Assembly: GCF_013409865.1 (NCBI RefSeq)
Contig: NZ_JACCBM010000001.1
Span: forward strand, 2,046,001 to 2,110,000
Direction of reading: 5' to 3'
From: Herbiconiux flava
Lineage (GTDB): Bacteria > Actinomycetota > Actinomycetes > Actinomycetales > Microbacteriaceae
DNA: 64,000 nucleotides
This document shows, piece by piece, positions 57,399 to 64,000 of the stretch. The position numbers and the translations under genes were made by a program. A model generated the notes under the pieces. It searched no databases, had not been told where the DNA came from, and was given only the letters and a program-made list of their open reading frames with translations. Positions within the stretch are counted from its first letter, which is position 1; each line of letters starts with the position of its first letter.

Positions 57399-57404
57399 TA
57401 TCCT
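57399..57404 (+). promoter_or_regulatory. -10-like TATCCT upstream of argF
   Basis: TATCCT lies 51 bases before the argF ATG in the 137-base gap after argD and would give a leader of about 45 bases. No strong -35 was seen. Confidence 0.3.
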
Positions 57405-57455
57405 GAACCTTTCGGCGCATCCCGATCCGCGTCCCATCCCCACCCCGAGGCGAGC

Positions 57456-60080
<2,625 letters not shown>

Positions 60081-60091
60081 GCGACCCGGCC

Positions 60092-60694
60092 GTGATCGAC
60101 TTCTCGGCGACGGCCGTCGAGGTCGCACCCCTGCTGCTCGGGGGCGTGATCGCGCACGACTCGCCGGAGGGCCGGGTGACCGTGCGCCTCACCGAGGTCG
60201 AGGCCTACCTCGGCGACGGGCTCGACCCCGGATCGCACGCCTTCCGCGGACGCACCCGCCGGAACGACTCCATGTACGGAGAGCCCGGCCGGCTCTACAC
60301 GTACTTCACCTACGGCATGCACGTCTGCGCCAACGTGGTCTGCTCGCCGGCGGGGGAGGCGTCGGCCGTGCTGCTGCGGGCGGGCGAGGTGATCGAGGGC
60401 CTCGAGCTCGCGCGGTCGCGGCGCCCCACCTCACGGTCCGACGTCGACCTCGCGCGGGGCCCGGCGCTGCTGGTGAAGGCCCTCGGCATCGCGCTGAGCG
60501 ACGACGGCGCCGACCTCGGCACCCCGCCGTTCTCGCTCGCCCCGGCGGAGCAGCGCGCATCCGGGATCGCCACCTCGCTGCGGACGGGAGTGAGCGGCGA
60601 CGGCGGCCGGCCCCCCTTCGCCTGGCGGTTCTTCCTCGAGGGCGAGCCGACCGTCTCGCCCTACAAGCGCCACCCCAAGCTCGCCGCGGGCTGA
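60092..60694 (+). CDS. 3-methyladenine DNA glycosylase (AAG/MPG family)
   Basis: Excises alkylated purines in base-excision repair, 200 residues, family length. It shows VRLTEVEAYLGDGLDPGSHAF near residues 29-50 with the catalytic Glu, then RRNDSMYGEPGRLYTYFTYGMHVCANVV, the wedge Tyr and the DNA-binding core, and RGPALLVKALGI. The C-terminus is complete. The GTG start is 11 bases after the previous stop. It stands between the arg genes and tyrS, as often seen in actinobacteria. Confidence 0.9.
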   Translation: MIDFSATAVEVAPLLLGGVIAHDSPEGRVTVRLTEVEAYLGDGLDPGSHAFRGRTRRNDSMYGEPGRLYTYFTYGMHVCANVVCSPAGEASAVLLRAGEVIEGLELARSRRPTSRSDVDLARGPALLVKALGIALSDDGADLGTPPFSLAPAEQRASGIATSLRTGVSGDGGRPPFAWRFFLEGEPTVSPYKRHPKLAAG

Positions 60695-60709
60695 CGAGGC
60701 CCCCGCTGG

Positions 60710-60715
60710 TAGGCT
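60710..60715 (+). promoter_or_regulatory. -10 hexamer TAGGCT of tyrS
   Basis: The hexamer ends 9 bases before the GTG at 60724, so the leader is two or three bases at most and no T-box is possible. Confidence 0.45.
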
Positions 60716-60723
60716 CGATTCCC

Positions 60724-62034
60724 GTGTCAGACCTCATCGATCCCGCCGCTCTCGTGCCGCAGAACGATCCCTCGTTCGACGACGTGTGGGACGAGCTGAA
60801 CTACCGCGGACTCGTGCACGTGTCGACCGATGCAGCGGCGCTGAAGGAGCTGCTCGCCGGGCCGCCGATCACGCTGTACTGCGGCTTCGACCCAACGGCG
60901 CCGAGCCTGCACCTCGGCAATCTCGTGCAGCTCCTGGTGCTGCGCCGGCTGCAGCTCGCGGGCCACAAGCCGCTCGGACTGGTGGGCGGATCGACGGGGT
61001 TGATCGGCGACCCGCGGCCCACGGCCGAACGCACCCTGAACACCAAGGACACCGTGGCCGAGTGGGTCGGCTACCTGCAGGGCCAGATCGAGCGCTTCCT
61101 CAGTTTCGAGGGTGAGAACGCCGCTCGCATGGTCAACAACCTCGACTGGACCGCGCCGCTCTCGGCCATCGACTTCCTGCGCGACATCGGCAAGTACTTC
61201 CGGGTCGGCACGATGCTGAAGAAAGACGCGGTCTCGGCACGGCTGAACTCCGACGCGGGCATCAGCTACACCGAGTTCAGCTACCAGATCCTGCAGGGCA
61301 TGGACTTCCTCGAGCTGTACCGCAGCTACGGCTGCGTGCTGCAGACCGGGGGCAGCGACCAGTGGGGCAACCTCACGAGCGGCACCGACCTGATCCATCG
61401 CGCCGAGGGGGTGAGCGTGCATGCCATCGGCACCCCGCTCATCACGAATTCCGACGGCACCAAGTTCGGCAAGAGCGAGGGCAACGCCGTCTGGCTCGAC
61501 CCGGCCCTGACGAGCCCCTACGCGTTCTACCAGTTCTGGCTCAACACCGACGATGCCGACGTGATCGCGCGGCTGAAGATCTTCACGTTCCTGCCGCGCC
61601 CCGAGATCGAGCGGCTCGAAGCGGCCGTGGACGAGGCCCCGTTCCGACGGGAGGCGCAGCGTACGCTCGCCTACCTGGTGACGGCCTTCGTGCACGGGGT
61701 GCCGGCGACCGAGTCGGCGATCGCGGCGGCCGCCGCCCTGTTCGGGCAAGGCGACCTGTCGGAGTTGGATGCTCAGACCGTCGCCGCGGCGGTGGCCGAA
61801 CTCCCGCGGGCCGAGGTGACGGGGGAGACCTCGATCGTCGAGGCCCTGGTGGCGAGCGGACTGGTCTCGTCGACCAGCGACGCCCGTCGCGCCATCGGCC
61901 AGGGCGGGGTGTACCTGAACAACACCAAGGTCGAGACCGACGCCGAGACCATCGGCGACCGTCGGCTCGCCGGCGGTTTCGCGGTGCTGCGCCGGGGCAA
62001 GAAGACCCTCGCCGGCCTGTCGATCAGCGGATGA
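60724..62034 (+). CDS. tyrS: Tyrosyl-tRNA synthetase
   Basis: Class I synthetase, 436 residues. The HIGH-type motif PTAPSLHLGNLVQ lies near residue 58-70, the tyrosine-site SDQWGNLTSG follows, and the KMSKS-type loop KFGKSEGN is near 248. The C-terminal S4 domain begins about residue 375 (EALVASGLVSSTSDARRAIGQGGVYLNN). The GTG start is supported by the short promoter spacing. Confidence 0.96.
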   Translation: MSDLIDPAALVPQNDPSFDDVWDELNYRGLVHVSTDAAALKELLAGPPITLYCGFDPTAPSLHLGNLVQLLVLRRLQLAGHKPLGLVGGSTGLIGDPRPTAERTLNTKDTVAEWVGYLQGQIERFLSFEGENAARMVNNLDWTAPLSAIDFLRDIGKYFRVGTMLKKDAVSARLNSDAGISYTEFSYQILQGMDFLELYRSYGCVLQTGGSDQWGNLTSGTDLIHRAEGVSVHAIGTPLITNSDGTKFGKSEGNAVWLDPALTSPYAFYQFWLNTDDADVIARLKIFTFLPRPEIERLEAAVDEAPFRREAQRTLAYLVTAFVHGVPATESAIAAAAALFGQGDLSELDAQTVAAAVAELPRAEVTGETSIVEALVASGLVSSTSDARRAIGQGGVYLNNTKVETDAETIGDRRLAGGFAVLRRGKKTLAGLSISG

Positions 62035-62050
62035 TCGGGCCCCGACACGC

Positions 62051-62080
62051 CCGGGATGCAAAGTGATTTGCGAGCCCCGG
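62051..62080 (+). terminator. Two-part stem after tyrS
   Basis: CCGGG (62051-62055) pairs with CCCGG (62076-62080), and inside it GCAAA (62058-62062) pairs with TTTGC (62067-62071) around GTGA. It lies 17 bases after the tyrS stop and overlaps the first rRNA promoter. Confidence 0.4.
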
Positions 62081-62096
62081 AATCGGGCCGTAATGT
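62068..62096 (+). promoter_or_regulatory. rRNA operon promoter, distal (TTGCGA-17-TAATGT)
   Basis: TTGCGA at 62068-62073, a 17-base spacer and TAATGT at 62091-62096. Between it and the next promoter lie two small hairpins: TCTTCA/TGAAGA (62162-62167 and 62174-62179) and GTCCC/GGGAC (62182-62186 and 62192-62196). Confidence 0.55.
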
Positions 62097-62252
62097 TCTT
62101 ACTCGTCACCCCACAGGTGCGGAAAGCGGAAGAGCTTACCGGCCTCAAGCGGGACATCAGATCTTCACTCTCCTGAAGACCGTCCCTTGTGGGGACAGGT
62201 ACAAAAGATGAAAAGATCACAACCCCAACACACTCCGCTTCGGAACGTCGAT

Positions 62253-62280
62253 TTGACAGGCTGGAAGCTGGTGCTAGGGT
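62253..62280 (+). promoter_or_regulatory. rRNA operon promoter, proximal (TTGACA-16-TAGGGT)
   Basis: A perfect -35 TTGACA (62253-62258), a 16-base spacer and TAGGGT (62275-62280). This is the strongest consensus promoter in the window and fits rRNA transcription. Confidence 0.75.
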
Positions 62281-62334
62281 AGAGAAGTTGCCTGGAGCGG
62301 CGGCCTGAAAGGGTTCTGCTCTGGTGTATCCGAT

Positions 62335-62400
62335 CCTTGAGAACTCAACAGCGTGCACAATGTCAAATGCCAAAAACCCCGACAACTTTTAGTTGTAGGG
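62335..62400 (+). promoter_or_regulatory. rRNA leader: boxA-like antitermination element and hairpin
   Basis: CCTTGAGAACTCAACAGCGT (62335-62354) resembles the actinobacterial rRNA-leader element TTTGAGAACTCAA used for Nus-factor antitermination. A hairpin follows: ACAACT/AGTTGT (62382-62387 and 62391-62396), flanked by CCC and GGG. The stretch 62401-62537 is AT-rich and contains GGCCGG/CCGGCC arms, probably part of the rRNA processing stem whose other half lies outside the window. Confidence 0.55.
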
Positions 62401-62537
62401 ATTCCTTTGGAAAACATTTAAACAACAAAGCAAGTCAGTAATGATTTGTTCTGTCAGTTTCAAACTCGTGTGACCAGGGCCTATTCCGGCCGGGTTGCAC
62501 AATCTAATGTGCCGGCCTTCGGGTCGTGCAATAAAAC

Positions 62538-64000
<1,463 letters not shown>

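Overview
The window is high-GC (roughly 70 %, by eye) DNA from the chromosome of an actinobacterium. The near-complete 16S rRNA at the right end (62538-64000), the gene order and the protein sequences point to the family Microbacteriaceae. I cannot name the genus without a search. Almost every gene is a housekeeping gene. I found no prophage, insertion sequence, CRISPR array, tRNA gene or secondary-metabolite cluster.

Layout, left to right. 1-1311 is the 3' part of leuS. 1376-5707 carries comEA, comEC and holA. 5708-6201 is a non-coding, repeat-bearing gap facing rpsT on the minus strand. 6669-8917 pairs an aminotransferase with a ketopantoate-reductase-like gene, followed by a minus-strand epimerase. 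9952-13735 is lepA, a DUF1990 gene and hemW, with a DUF4870 membrane gene convergent to them. 14429-17445 is the CIRCE-controlled hrcA-dnaJ-rsmE unit. 17568-21725 is a tight HIT, phoH, ybeY, CNNM/CBS and era operon. 21785-29314 holds dapA, rnj, ftsK, pgsA, pncC, clgR and DUF3046. 29400-34266 is the recA-recX repair unit followed by miaB and miaA. 34385-37441 is dapF, an rsmC-like gene on the minus strand, and hflX.

37575-38825 is an SOS module: lexA on the minus strand and a divergent small LysM membrane protein with LexA-box-like operators between them. 38963-42256 is hisC-hisB-hisH-priA, followed by an SseB-like gene. 43068-44968 is a DUF1844 gene divergent from infC-rpmI-rplT, which has a structured leader and an ATC start. 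45012-49243 is a SpoU-family methyltransferase and a complete glutamate-type ABC importer (gluABCD-like). 49287-52867 is pheS-pheT. 52929-59919 is argCJBDF-argH. 59916-62034 is a tiny membrane protein, a 3-methyladenine glycosylase and tyrS. A roughly 500-base AT-richer leader with tandem promoters then leads into 16S rRNA.

How the genes work together. Protein quality control and heat response (hrcA/dnaJ, clgR) sit near RNA maturation (rnj, ybeY, era, rsmE, miaAB) and DNA repair (recA, recX, lexA, mpg). Biosynthesis of arginine, histidine and lysine/diaminopimelate is interleaved. Translation genes (leuS, pheST, tyrS, infC, L35, L20, S20, lepA, rRNA) frame the window.

I did not find a clearly undescribed multigene system. 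The signals most worth checking are the LexA/LysM intergenic architecture, an over-represented GGATGC/GCATCC hexamer that appears to override codon preference, the recurrent TANNNT hexamer 7-10 bases before start codons (leaderless mRNAs), an apparent CTG start on the SseB-like gene, and several long perfect stem-loops in intergenic gaps.
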